Below, piece after piece: positions 1 through 7,707 of a DNA stretch of 13,016 nucleotides. The number at the start of each line of letters is the position of its first letter. The first letter of the stretch is position 1. Source of the DNA: an uncultured bacterium. Lineage in GTDB: Bacteria; Hydrogenedentota; Hydrogenedentia; Hydrogenedentales; CAITNO01. The position numbers and the translations under genes were made by a program. The notes below the pieces were generated by a model. The model was not told the DNA's origin. It worked only from the letters and a program-made list of their open reading frames with translations, and made no database searches. Location: positions 1-13,016 of the forward strand of contig CALDSM010000577.1 in NCBI GenBank assembly GCA_937923585.1. Direction: 5' to 3'.

Positions 1-5
1 CGCCA

Positions 6-932
6 ATGACAAAAGAAAAGATTATTATCGGAACGCGGGGCAGCGAACTGGCCCGCACACAGACCGGAATGGTGGCCGAGATGGTGGCCGGGATCGCGGG
101 CGTGCCCGTCGAGACTGTCATCATCAAGACCGAGGGCGACCGCATCCAGGATGTGCCGCTGCACATGGTGGAGGGCAAGGGCTTCTTCACCAAGGAGCTT
201 GAAGAGGCCCTGCTGGAGGGGCGGATTGATCTCGCCGTACACAGCCTGAAGGATCTCCCCACGGAAAGCCCAAAGGGGCTGACCATCGCGGCCATTCCGC
301 CGCGGGAAAAGGCCAACGACCTCCTGCTCGTCCGAAACGACATGGTGCGCGAGGGCAGTCCCTGGCTGCTTCCGCCAAGCCCGGTCGTCGGAACCAGCTC
401 GAAGCGGCGCGCACTCCAGATCAAGGCCATCAAGCCGGATGCCGTCATCAAGGAACTGCGCGGCAACGTGCCCACCCGCATTTCCAAGCTCACCGCGGAG
501 CAGTATGACGCCATCGTCATCGCCGCCGCCGGATACCGCCGGCTCGGCATCCAACCGCACGGGTACCGGGCTCTGGTGCTGGATCTTGAGGACATGCTGC
601 CGGCGCCGGGCCAGGGTGCGCTGGCGTTGCAGACCCGGGAAGACGACCGGGAACTGGTGGAACTGCTGGCGCAACTGCACGACGCGGGCACGGCGGCGGA
701 AGTGGACGCCGAGCGCCGGGCGCTGGAACTGCTGGGCGGCGGCTGCGGCATGCCCCTGGGCATCCGCGCGCAGCACCGGGACGGGGCGCTGCACATCCGC
801 GCGGTGCTGGGCCCGGACGCATGGCAACTGCATGATGCGCCCGCCTTCGTGCACGCCGAAGCGACGGGGGACACCCCGGCGGAAGCCGCCGCGCGCGTCA
901 TCCAGGCCCTGACAACCGCGCAAAAACACTGA
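6..932 (+). CDS. hemC: Hydroxymethylbilane synthase (porphobilinogen deaminase)
   Basis: Cytoplasmic enzyme that condenses four porphobilinogen molecules into hydroxymethylbilane on a covalently bound dipyrromethane cofactor. Seen in the 308-residue product: the N-terminal IIIGTRGSELARTQT segment; LAVHSLKDLP with the catalytic aspartate at residue 83; GTSSKRRALQ and LRGNVPTR, the arginine-rich substrate and cofactor contacts; LPAPGQGALALQ; and GGGCGMPLG, whose Cys247 is the predicted cofactor attachment site. The length matches the family (about 300-315). The ATG at base 6 is the natural family start, but only five bases lie upstream, so its ribosome binding site cannot be judged. hemD starts 12 bases downstream. 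Its substrate is made by hemB two genes on. A hemA gene often precedes hemC in such operons, but that lies outside the window. Confidence 0.97.
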   Translation: MTKEKIIIGTRGSELARTQTGMVAEMVAGIAGVPVETVIIKTEGDRIQDVPLHMVEGKGFFTKELEEALLEGRIDLAVHSLKDLPTESPKGLTIAAIPPREKANDLLLVRNDMVREGSPWLLPPSPVVGTSSKRRALQIKAIKPDAVIKELRGNVPTRISKLTAEQYDAIVIAAAGYRRLGIQPHGYRALVLDLEDMLPAPGQGALALQTREDDRELVELLAQLHDAGTAAEVDAERRALELLGGGCGMPLGIRAQHRDGALHIRAVLGPDAWQLHDAPAFVHAEATGDTPAEAAARVIQALTTAQKH

Positions 933-944
933 GCCCGTACAGCC

Positions 945-1694
945 ATGAAACGAAGGCTCTTCACTGCGACCATCGCAAATGGCGCCGCGGAAACGGAGTC
1001 GGCCCTCGCCGAACTGCCGGTTGAATTCCATGCGGTGCCGGTCAGCCGGATTGTTCAGACGTGTTCCCAGGAAACACTGGACGGTTTTTACGCCAGGCTG
1101 GACACGTTCAATTGGCTCTTCTTTGCGAGCGCAAATGCCGCATCCATCTTTCTGGGAAATCTGCCCTCCTTCAGGCGCGGCGCGGTTCCCCGCATCGCCT
1201 GCGTCGGACCCAACACGGCCGAGTTCATCAAGCGGATGGGGTTTGTGGTCCGCCTCGTGTCGGAAATACACACCGGAGCGGCGCTGGCCGGGGAGTTCAT
1301 TGCACGGCACGGCCAGGACCGCCCGTCTGTCCTGCTGCCGCGTCCGGAAAAGATGGGCAGTGACCTCGTGGAGCGGCTGGAAGCAGCCCAAATCCCCGTC
1401 ACCCAGGTGGTCGTGTACCGTACCGAGGCACTGGACGGGCACTGCGCGAAACCATGGACGTTTTGCGACTCAGACCTGTTCGTGTTCATGAGCCCGTCAG
1501 GCGTGAAACATTTCACCCGGCTTCATCCGCTGCCCGAAAAAGCCGCGGCGGTCGCCATCGGACCCACCACGGCGGCGGCGCTTTCCGCCGCCGGACATGC
1601 CAACGTGGTGGTCGCCCCGAAGGCCTGCCGGGAAGGTCTGCTGGACACGGTGCGTTCTATTCTGAATAATTCATCCAATACCGAGGGATGCTGA
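945..1694 (+). CDS. hemD: Uroporphyrinogen-III synthase
   Basis: Closes linear hydroxymethylbilane into uroporphyrinogen III with inversion of ring D, in the cytoplasm. The 249-residue product is poorly conserved, as is usual for HemD. It shows the expected bilobed pattern: FFASANAASIF in the first lobe (family FTSxNAV-like), a central FxxRxGQDRPSVLLPRPEK-like stretch leading to the second lobe, then FMSPSGVKHF and AIGPTTAAAL, the typical SPSGV and IGxxTAxAL motifs. The position directly between hemC and hemB supports the call strongly. I see no clear Shine-Dalgarno before the ATG at 945, so translation may depend on coupling to hemC. The gene ends one base before the hemB start codon. Confidence 0.93.
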   Translation: MKRRLFTATIANGAAETESALAELPVEFHAVPVSRIVQTCSQETLDGFYARLDTFNWLFFASANAASIFLGNLPSFRRGAVPRIACVGPNTAEFIKRMGFVVRLVSEIHTGAALAGEFIARHGQDRPSVLLPRPEKMGSDLVERLEAAQIPVTQVVVYRTEALDGHCAKPWTFCDSDLFVFMSPSGVKHFTRLHPLPEKAAAVAIGPTTAAALSAAGHANVVVAPKACREGLLDTVRSILNNSSNTEGC

Positions 1695-1695
1695 G

Positions 1696-2679
1696 ATGCA
1701 AGAATTTCCGACGATTCGCCCGAGACGCCTGCGGATGACCCCCATCCTGCGCGAGTTGGTGGCGGAAACCGCCGTCAAGAAACAGAAGCTGATTCAGCCG
1801 CATTTTGTGGTCGAGGGCGAGAAGCAGGTCCAGGAGATCCGGACCATGCCCGGCATCGTCCGCAACTCGGTGGACGAGCTGGTCAGGCAGATTGGCAGGG
1901 ATCTCGAACTGGGCATCCGCAGCCACATTCTGTTCGGCCTGCCCGAGGCCAAAGACGAGCAGGCCTCCGGTGTGTGCGGCGAGAACGCACTCATTTGCCG
2001 CGCGCTGCGCGAGCTGAAGAAGGCATTCGGCAAGGACGTGAACGTGATCCCCGACCTGTGCCTGTGTGAGTACACCAGCAACGGTCATTGCGGCCTGGTT
2101 TCGCCGGACGGCGAGATCCTGAACGACGAGACGAACGAAATCCTGGCGCGGGCGGCCGTGGATTACGCCCGGGCGGGCGCGGACATGATCGCGCCCTCGG
2201 ACATGATGGACGGGCGCGTGCGCGCCATCCGCGAGGCGCTCGACGCTGCCGGGCTGAAGAACACGCCGATCATGAGCTACGCGGTGAAGTACGCATCCGC
2301 GTTCTACGGTCCTTTCCGCGAGGCGGCCCAATCGGCCCCGGCATCGGGTGACCGCAAGAGCCACCAGATGGACATCCGCAACGGCAGAGAGGCCATTCTG
2401 GAGGCGCTGCAGGACGCGGCCGAAGGCGCGGACATCATCATGGTCAAGCCGGCGCTGCCCTATCTCGACGTCATCGCCGAACTGAAGCACCGGGTCGCGC
2501 AACCGCTGGCGGCCTACCAGGTGAGCGGCGAGTACGCCGCCGTCGCGTTTGCCGCCAAGGCGGGCGCGGCGGACCTGCGGGCGACGGCGCTCGAAACGCT
2601 GACCGCAATCACGCGGGCCGGCGCCGAGATTATACTGAGCTACTTCACCCGCCAGTTGCATGCGGAAAAATGGGTCTAG
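1696..2679 (+). CDS. hemB: Delta-aminolevulinic acid dehydratase (porphobilinogen synthase)
   Basis: Condenses two molecules of 5-aminolevulinate to porphobilinogen; a cytoplasmic octamer in this family. The 327-residue TIM barrel shows the Schiff-base lysines at K198 (SYAVKYASAFYGPFREAA) and K251 (IIMVKPALPYLDVI). DLCLCEYTSNGHCG carries all three cysteines of the catalytic zinc site (C122, C124, C132), so this is predicted to be the zinc-dependent type and not the magnesium-only type with aspartates. YQVSGEYA near the C-terminus is also characteristic. The ATG at 1696 lies one base after the hemD stop, with a GAGGG ribosome binding site inside the hemD tail at 1684-1688. Length and motifs are standard; nothing is missing. 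Confidence 0.98.
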   Translation: MQEFPTIRPRRLRMTPILRELVAETAVKKQKLIQPHFVVEGEKQVQEIRTMPGIVRNSVDELVRQIGRDLELGIRSHILFGLPEAKDEQASGVCGENALICRALRELKKAFGKDVNVIPDLCLCEYTSNGHCGLVSPDGEILNDETNEILARAAVDYARAGADMIAPSDMMDGRVRAIREALDAAGLKNTPIMSYAVKYASAFYGPFREAAQSAPASGDRKSHQMDIRNGREAILEALQDAAEGADIIMVKPALPYLDVIAELKHRVAQPLAAYQVSGEYAAVAFAAKAGAADLRATALETLTAITRAGAEIILSYFTRQLHAEKWV

Positions 2680-2691
2680 ACGGGAGCACAC

Positions 2692-3984
2692 ATGGAGACC
2701 AGACAGTCGGAGCAGTTCTTCAAAGAGGCGCTTGAGGTCATGCCGGGCGGCGTGAACTCTCCCGTGCGCGCGTTCAAATCCGTGGGCGGCACGCCCATAA
2801 CCTTCCGCCGCGGCGAAGGCGCGTATCTGGAAGACTGGGACGGAAACCGCTTCCTCGATTTCTGCTGTTCCTGGGGACCGCTGGTGCTGGGCCATGCCCA
2901 TCCCCACGTGCGCGAGTGCATCGAGAAGGTGCTGGTGGACGGCTGGACTTTCGGCACGCCGCACCGTTCGGAAACGCTGCTGGCGCGCAAGGTGCTGGAG
3001 CGGGTGGGTTTCGCCGACAAGGTGCGTTTTGTAAACTCCGGCACCGAGGCCGTCATGACGGCGGTGCGCCTTGCGCGCGGCGTGACGAAACGGCCCTACA
3101 TTCTCAAGTTCGACGGCTGCTACCACGGCCACCTGGATTCGATGCTGGTCAATGCGGGCAGCGGCCTGGTCACCTTCGGCCAGTCCAGTTCCGCCGGCGT
3201 GCCCGAGGAGATCGCGGCAACAACGCTGGTGGTGCCGCTGGACGATGAGGCGGCGGTGGAGGCGGTGTTCAAGACGCACGGCGAGAGGATCGCCGCCGTG
3301 GCAATGGAAACGATTCCCGCCAACAACGGCCTGCTGTACCAGCGGCCCGAGTTTGTGAAGTTCCTGCGCGACATCACGCTGGAGCATGGCGCGCTGCTGC
3401 TGCTCGACGAGGTGCTGGTCGGGCTGCGCGTGCAGCCCGCGTTCGCGTTCCAGCATTACGGCGTCGAGCCGGACATCGTCACGCTGGGCAAGGTCATCGG
3501 CGGCGGATTCCCCGCGGCGGCCTTGGCCGCCAAGGCGGAGATCATGGACCAGCTTGCGCCCTCCGGCCCGGTTTACCAGGCGGGCACGCTCTCGGGCAAT
3601 CCCGTGGCGATGACCGCCGGATTGGCCACGCTGGAGGTGCTGTTTGGGCAGGGCGGCTGGGAACGGCTGCACTCGGTCGCGGTGCGGTTCCAGCAGGGCA
3701 TTTGCACCGGGCTGGCGGCGGCCGGGCTGCCGGTGCAGTACATCCAGACGGGCGCACTGTTCTGGTTCAGCTTCGACAGCGACACCCTGCCGCGCACGGC
3801 GGACGGCATCGGCAAGCAGGGCATCGCGCGTTACGCCCTTCTCCACCGCAAGCTGCTGGAGAAGGGCATCTACTTCGCGCCGTCCGGATACGAGGTCGGC
3901 TTCCTAAGCACCGCCATGACGGACGCGGACGTGGACGGCGCCGTGGCCACCATCATTGAAACCATAAAAGAGTGTTACCTGTAG
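2692..3984 (+). CDS. hemL: Glutamate-1-semialdehyde 2,1-aminomutase
   Basis: PLP-dependent class III aminotransferase-fold enzyme that isomerises glutamate-1-semialdehyde to 5-aminolevulinate, the last ALA-forming step of the C5 pathway. Seen: MPGGVNSPVRAFKSVGGTP, a near-signature HemL N-terminus; FVNSGTEAVMTAVRLAR for phosphate binding; FDGCYHGHLD; LGKVIGGGFP with the PLP lysine at K267; and GPVYQAGTLSGNPVAM. The 430-residue length is normal. Two regions differ from the forms I know best: DEVLVGLRV where DEVMTGFRV is common, and METIPANNGLL where a VEPVAGNMG-like segment is common, suggesting a divergent subfamily. A GGGAG Shine-Dalgarno at 2682-2686 supports the ATG at 2692. Operon position makes a haem role far likelier than a general aminotransferase. 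Confidence 0.95.
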   Translation: METRQSEQFFKEALEVMPGGVNSPVRAFKSVGGTPITFRRGEGAYLEDWDGNRFLDFCCSWGPLVLGHAHPHVRECIEKVLVDGWTFGTPHRSETLLARKVLERVGFADKVRFVNSGTEAVMTAVRLARGVTKRPYILKFDGCYHGHLDSMLVNAGSGLVTFGQSSSAGVPEEIAATTLVVPLDDEAAVEAVFKTHGERIAAVAMETIPANNGLLYQRPEFVKFLRDITLEHGALLLLDEVLVGLRVQPAFAFQHYGVEPDIVTLGKVIGGGFPAAALAAKAEIMDQLAPSGPVYQAGTLSGNPVAMTAGLATLEVLFGQGGWERLHSVAVRFQQGICTGLAAAGLPVQYIQTGALFWFSFDSDTLPRTADGIGKQGIARYALLHRKLLEKGIYFAPSGYEVGFLSTAMTDADVDGAVATIIETIKECYL

Positions 3985-3994
3985 ACATTGGAAC

Positions 3995-3998
3995 GGAG
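3995..3998 (+). promoter_or_regulatory. Ribosome binding site that decides the hemE start
   Basis: GGAG lies four bases before the ATG at 4003. The reading frame could also open at a TTG at 3988, only three bases after the hemL stop, but that codon has no suitable upstream site and would add five residues not expected in HemE. The ATG at 4003 is therefore preferred. Confidence 0.7.
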
Positions 3999-4002
3999 AT
4001 TC

Positions 4003-5043
4003 ATGAGCCAGTCACCTTTTCTTCGCGCGTGCCAGGGGCAGCCCACAGAACGTGTTCCGCTGTGGATTATGCGCCAGGCCGGCCGGTATTTGCCGGCCTA
4101 CCAGCAAGTGCGCGCCAAACACGACTTCCTGACGATGTGCCACACGGCCGAACTGGCCGCGGAAGTGACGCTGCAGCCGGTGCGCGAGTTCGGCTTTGAC
4201 GCGGCGATCATTTTCTCCGACATCCTCATTCCCTTCGAGCCCATGGGCATTCGCGTGGAATTTCATGAAGGCAAGGGGCCGCGCCTGTCACCGCAAATTC
4301 GCTCCCGCGAGGACATTGACGGGCTCAAGGATCCCGACTTCGACACGTCAACCGGCTTTCTTAAGGAAGCGCTGGGCATCGTGCGGCGCGAATTGCCCGC
4401 GGAGACGGCGCTTATCGGTTTCGCGGGCGCACCGTGGACGATGGCCTGCTACGGTGTCGAGGGCATGGGCTCGCGCGACTATGCCGTGGTCAAGCAGATG
4501 ATGAACACCGACCCGTCCGCGTTTCACGCACTGATGGGCAAACTGACCACGGCGCTGATCCGCTACCTGCGGATGCAGTTGGACGCCGGGGCGGATGCGG
4601 TGCAGTTGTTTGATTCCTGGGCGGATGCGCTCTCGCCCATGGACTACCGGGACTTCTCGCTGCCCTATGTGCGGCGGATTTTCGAGGAGTTGGGCGACTG
4701 CGGCAAACCGCTGATCCTGTTCAGCAAGGACGCGGGCGCGTTCATTCCGCAGAACATTAACGTGCCGGCGGATGTGCTCGCCGTGGACTGGCGCGTGGAC
4801 CTTGCCGCGGTGCGGAAACAATACGCGGGACGCGGCCCCAAGGCCTACCAGGGCAACCTCGATCCGATCACGCTGCTGGGCACGAAGGAGATTCTCCTGG
4901 AGAAGGCGGGACGAATCCTGGCGGAGAACGCGGGGCAACCGGGATATATCTTCAATCTTGGGCACGGAATCACGCCGCCAACGCCGGTTGAAAACGTGCG
5001 CGCGCTGGTGGACTTCGTGCATGGCTACGGGAACGGCGCATGA
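4003..5043 (+). CDS. hemE: Uroporphyrinogen decarboxylase
   Basis: Removes the four acetate carboxyl groups of uroporphyrinogen III to give coproporphyrinogen III; cytoplasmic, cofactor-free. With the start at 4003 the product is 346 residues, the usual size. Seen: FLRACQGQ and PLWIMRQAGRYLPAY with the conserved arginines R24 and R28; IIFSDILIPFEPMG with the catalytic aspartate D73; ACYGVEGMGS with Y150; LFDSWADALSP; and NLGHGITPPTPVENV with H321. All recognised active-site residues are present. The stop overlaps the hemN start in an ATGA tetranucleotide (5040-5043), a sign of translational coupling, which fits since HemN uses the HemE product. Confidence 0.97.
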   Translation: MSQSPFLRACQGQPTERVPLWIMRQAGRYLPAYQQVRAKHDFLTMCHTAELAAEVTLQPVREFGFDAAIIFSDILIPFEPMGIRVEFHEGKGPRLSPQIRSREDIDGLKDPDFDTSTGFLKEALGIVRRELPAETALIGFAGAPWTMACYGVEGMGSRDYAVVKQMMNTDPSAFHALMGKLTTALIRYLRMQLDAGADAVQLFDSWADALSPMDYRDFSLPYVRRIFEELGDCGKPLILFSKDAGAFIPQNINVPADVLAVDWRVDLAAVRKQYAGRGPKAYQGNLDPITLLGTKEILLEKAGRILAENAGQPGYIFNLGHGITPPTPVENVRALVDFVHGYGNGA

Positions 5044-6431
5044 AACCCTCGATGGCGGTCATACCAAGCAAGGAACTGGTGCGCGAGATGGATGTCGCCG
5101 CGCCGCGGTACACCAGTTATCCCACCATCCCCGTGTGGTCGGCGGCGGACTCGGGGGGGACTTTTGCGGAGGTGCTGCGGCGCCATTCGGCGGAGACGCC
5201 GCTGACGCTGTACTTCCACGTGCCCTTCTGTCCGACCATCTGCCACTACTGCGGCTGCAACACCAACAAGCTCGAATGCGACGCGCAGACCGCGGAATAC
5301 GCCGAGGCGCTTCAGCAGGAAATCCGGCTCGTGGCCTCACTGCTGCCGGAACGGCACCGGGTCACGCAGATTCACTGGGGCGGCGGCACGCCGTCCACGC
5401 TGAAGAACGACGAGTTCGCGGGCATCCTGAACCTGCTGCGCGAGTCCTTCGACGTGACGGACGACGCCGAACTGGCCATTGAAACCAACCCCATGACCTG
5501 CACGGACGAGAAGCTGCGGTTCCTGCTCGACACAGGCTTCAACCGCTTCAGCATCGGCGTGCAGGATTTTGATCCCGAAGTGCAGCAACGGATTGGCCGC
5601 AACCAAACCCATGCGCGCACGGCGGAATTCTGCGGCACCATCCGAAAGCACGGGGTGCGCAGCCTCAATTTCGACCTTGTGTACGGACTGCCCACGCAAA
5701 ACCTGGACAAGGCCAGCGAGACGATGTCCCGGGTGGTGGAACTCAGCCCGGACCGCATCGCGGTCTACAGCTTTGCCTTCCTGCCGAACCTGCGCGACAA
5801 CCAGCGAAACATAGATACCAGCCTGATTCCGGGCACGGATATGAAGTTCGACCTGTACCTGCTCACCATCGCGCGCCTGCAGGAGGCGGGCTACGAAATG
5901 ATCGGCATGGACCACTACGCCAAGCCGGACGATGAACTGGCCGTGGCGTGGCGCGAAAAGCGGCTGCGCCGCAATTTCATGGGCTACACCACCCGCGCCG
6001 AGACCGACGTGATTGCCATGGGCGCCACGAGCATCAGCGACGTGTCGGGCTACTACTGCCAGAACATCAAGGACAACGCGCCCTACTACGACAGCGTCCG
6101 CGCGGGACGGCTGCCGGTGCAGCGGCACATCACGCTCGACCGGGACGACATCATTCGCCGGCGGGTCATCATGGACATCCTCTGCAACGGCCTGACGGTG
6201 AAGCAGGACATCGGCAATTACTTCGGTATTTCCTTTGACGACTACTTCGCGCCCGAACTACCCCGGCTCCAGCCGCTGATTGACAGAGGCCTTGTGGTGC
6301 ATGACGCACGCGCGGTGGAGGCGACCGGAATGGGCCGCTTCTTCCTGCGCAACATCGCGCTGCATTTTGACAACTATCTCGACGGGCGAAAAGGCCCCAA
6401 CACGGGCGCAACCTTCTCAAGAACGGTGTAG
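5040..6431 (+). CDS. hemN: Oxygen-independent coproporphyrinogen III oxidase (radical SAM)
   Basis: Radical SAM enzyme that oxidatively decarboxylates two propionates of coproporphyrinogen III to vinyls, giving protoporphyrinogen IX without oxygen. The 463-residue product has the genuine HemN N-terminus (PRYTSYPT), then YFHVPFCPTICHYCGC, where C64, C68 and C71 should bind the 4Fe-4S cluster and C73 is the extra HemN cysteine. HWGGGTPSTL, the ETNP segment, IGVQDFDPEVQQRIGRNQT, YGLPTQN, DHYAKPDDELA and RNFMGYTTR follow in order. The last two, with the N-terminus, separate it from the haem chaperone HemW. The C-terminal HemN domain is present, so it looks complete. It shares four bases with hemE. 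No hemF is visible, so this may be the only coproporphyrinogen oxidase here. Confidence 0.97.
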   Translation: MKPSMAVIPSKELVREMDVAAPRYTSYPTIPVWSAADSGGTFAEVLRRHSAETPLTLYFHVPFCPTICHYCGCNTNKLECDAQTAEYAEALQQEIRLVASLLPERHRVTQIHWGGGTPSTLKNDEFAGILNLLRESFDVTDDAELAIETNPMTCTDEKLRFLLDTGFNRFSIGVQDFDPEVQQRIGRNQTHARTAEFCGTIRKHGVRSLNFDLVYGLPTQNLDKASETMSRVVELSPDRIAVYSFAFLPNLRDNQRNIDTSLIPGTDMKFDLYLLTIARLQEAGYEMIGMDHYAKPDDELAVAWREKRLRRNFMGYTTRAETDVIAMGATSISDVSGYYCQNIKDNAPYYDSVRAGRLPVQRHITLDRDDIIRRRVIMDILCNGLTVKQDIGNYFGISFDDYFAPELPRLQPLIDRGLVVHDARAVEATGMGRFFLRNIALHFDNYLDGRKGPNTGATFSRTV

Positions 6432-6434
6432 GCC

Positions 6435-7415
6435 ATGGCGGAGCGGAAACTGGGGGTTGTGCTGTTGAACATGGGAGGTCCCGATTCCACCGCGGACGTG
6501 CCGGCCTATTTGCTCAACATCTTCCGCGATCCCGCTATCCTCGACATGCCGCTCAGCTTTCTGGTGCGGCCGTGGTTGTCCAGAATCATCGTCAAGAAAC
6601 GCGCGGCGGCCAGCGCGGCCCGCTATGAACAAATCGGCGGCAAGACCCCGCTTAACGAAATTGCACAACGGCAGGCGCGGGGCATTCAGGAGGCGCTGGA
6701 AGCGCAGGGCATTGCCGCCGTGGTGCTGCCCGGCATGCGCTACTGGCATCCCTTTATCGAAGAGGCCGCGCGGCGCTTTGCCTCCGAAGGCGTGGCGCAG
6801 GTCGTGGCCCTGTCCATGTATCCCCACTACTGCCGCGCCACGACCGGCTCCTGCATGGCTGAACTGCGCCGCGCCATGAAGGCAAACCTGCCGGGCGTGC
6901 CGCTGGCCGCGTTGGAGTCCTGGCCCGAACTGCCCCAGTATGCCAACTTTCTCGCCCGTGAAATTCTTGAGGCGCTGCATGCCCTGCCTGACCCGACACC
7001 GGATTCCACGGCGGTGCTGTTCTCCGCGCACGGTGTGCCGATGCGACTGATAACGCAGGGCGACCCGTACAGGAACCAGGTGCAGGAAACGTTCCGAAGC
7101 GTCTGCGCTAAGACCCCGCCGGACATCCGCGTCGCGCTCGGCTGGCAGAGCGCCTTCGGGCCCGCGCGGTGGCTCGAACCGAATTCAAAGGACGTCATTG
7201 CCCAAATGGCCGGAGAAGGCGTGAAGAATCTGGTCGTGGTTCCGCTGGGTTTCGCGGCCGAAAACATCGAGACCCTTTGGGACATTGAGATTGATTTGAA
7301 GTCCTGCGCGGAACAGCACGGCATCCGGAACTTCGTTCGGGTGCCATGCCCGAACGCGGATGAGAGCGTCATGCGCGGACTGGGCGACCTGGTCCTGGAA
7401 AAGGCACCCTCATGA
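6435..7415 (+). CDS. hemH: Ferrochelatase
   Basis: Inserts Fe(II) into protoporphyrin IX to make protohaem. The 326-residue product shows GVVLLNMGGPDS at the N-terminus, NIFRDPAI, YEQIGGKTPLNEI, MRYWHPFIEEA, SMYPHYCRATTGSCMAEL, FSAHGVPMRLITQGDPYRNQV with the proposed catalytic H199, GWQSAFGPARWLEPNSKD, and VVPLGFAAENIETLWDIEID with the conserved glutamate E279. The segment before ETL reads AAEN where a DH dipeptide is common, a mild difference. The C-terminus ends soon after VPCPNAD, so I see no long Fe-S tail. It starts three bases after hemN with only a weak ribosome binding site, suggesting coupled translation. Coproporphyrin ferrochelatase activity is less likely because HemN already forms the vinyl groups. 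Confidence 0.96.
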   Translation: MAERKLGVVLLNMGGPDSTADVPAYLLNIFRDPAILDMPLSFLVRPWLSRIIVKKRAAASAARYEQIGGKTPLNEIAQRQARGIQEALEAQGIAAVVLPGMRYWHPFIEEAARRFASEGVAQVVALSMYPHYCRATTGSCMAELRRAMKANLPGVPLAALESWPELPQYANFLAREILEALHALPDPTPDSTAVLFSAHGVPMRLITQGDPYRNQVQETFRSVCAKTPPDIRVALGWQSAFGPARWLEPNSKDVIAQMAGEGVKNLVVVPLGFAAENIETLWDIEIDLKSCAEQHGIRNFVRVPCPNADESVMRGLGDLVLEKAPS

Positions 7416-7441
7416 TTCGATGTCACTGCCGGTTGACAGGA

Positions 7442-7519
7442 TGGTTTGAAAGGACGGTGCGCGAGAATATCGACGGAGTCCCGGAGCGGCTGAGCGAGGT
7501 ACTGAATGGCGAAGGGTGA
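7442..7519 (+). pseudogene. 3' relic of a DUF559 nuclease gene
   Basis: This stretch encodes the last ~26 codons of a DUF559 protein and its natural TGA stop (7517-7519). Read in frame it gives FERTVRENIDGVPERLSEVL followed by NGEG and stop. This aligns with the end of the complete DUF559 domain at about 8003-8079. The bases agree at roughly 86% by eye over 64 positions, so the two copies are related but not recent duplicates. The upstream ~100 codons, including all catalytic residues, are absent, and I see no start codon of its own. The stop is followed within two bases by the left arm of the large inverted repeat. Confidence 0.8.
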
Positions 7520-7520
7520 A

Positions 7521-7640
7521 GGCATACACCCCCCGGCCCTTCGGGCCACCCCCCTCCAGGGGGTATTAAGACCGCGCGCAACACAGTCTGCAAAATCCCC
7601 CCTGGAGGGGGGTGGCCCGAAGGGCCGGGGGGTGTATGCC
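7521..7640. repeat. Perfect 43-bp inverted repeat with nested palindromes
   Basis: Bases 7521-7563 are the exact reverse complement of 7598-7640, with a 34-base spacer. Each arm contains a small palindrome (GGCCCTTCGGGCC) and a C-run/G-run hairpin (CCCCCTCCAGGGGG). The arms start GGCATACACCCCCC. In RNA the whole element would fold into one very stable hairpin, or into two smaller ones. It sits between hemH and hemY on the transcribed strand. There is no U-run after it, so it is not a standard intrinsic terminator. It abuts the stop of the DUF559 relic, and part of its right arm recurs after the second DUF559 domain. Confidence 0.95.
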
Positions 7641-7707
7641 CGGGACTGTACGCCGAGGACGTATGACTGCGTTTAACTCCGCTCTTCAACCATCGTAGAA
7701 TCTATTC

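Noticed and set aside
1657..3846. A 729-codon open frame on the minus strand opposite hemB and hemL
   Set aside because: It lies antisense to two unmistakable enzymes, and its composition (rich in R, H, Q, L, V) is typical of GC-rich shadow frames. No family motif or ribosome binding site is seen.
3988..4002. TTG at 3988 as the hemE start
   Set aside because: The GGAG site at 3995-3998 is placed for ATG 4003, and HemE proteins begin close to that methionine.
7521..7640. Inverted repeat as the terminal repeats of an insertion sequence
   Set aside because: The arms enclose only 34 bases with no transposase, and the nested palindromes suit a REP-like element better.
7672..7701. TTTAAC...TAGAAT as a promoter before the DUF559 frame
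   Set aside because: Both hexamers are imperfect and the spacing is 18 bases. It is possible for a leaderless transcript but not strong enough to list.
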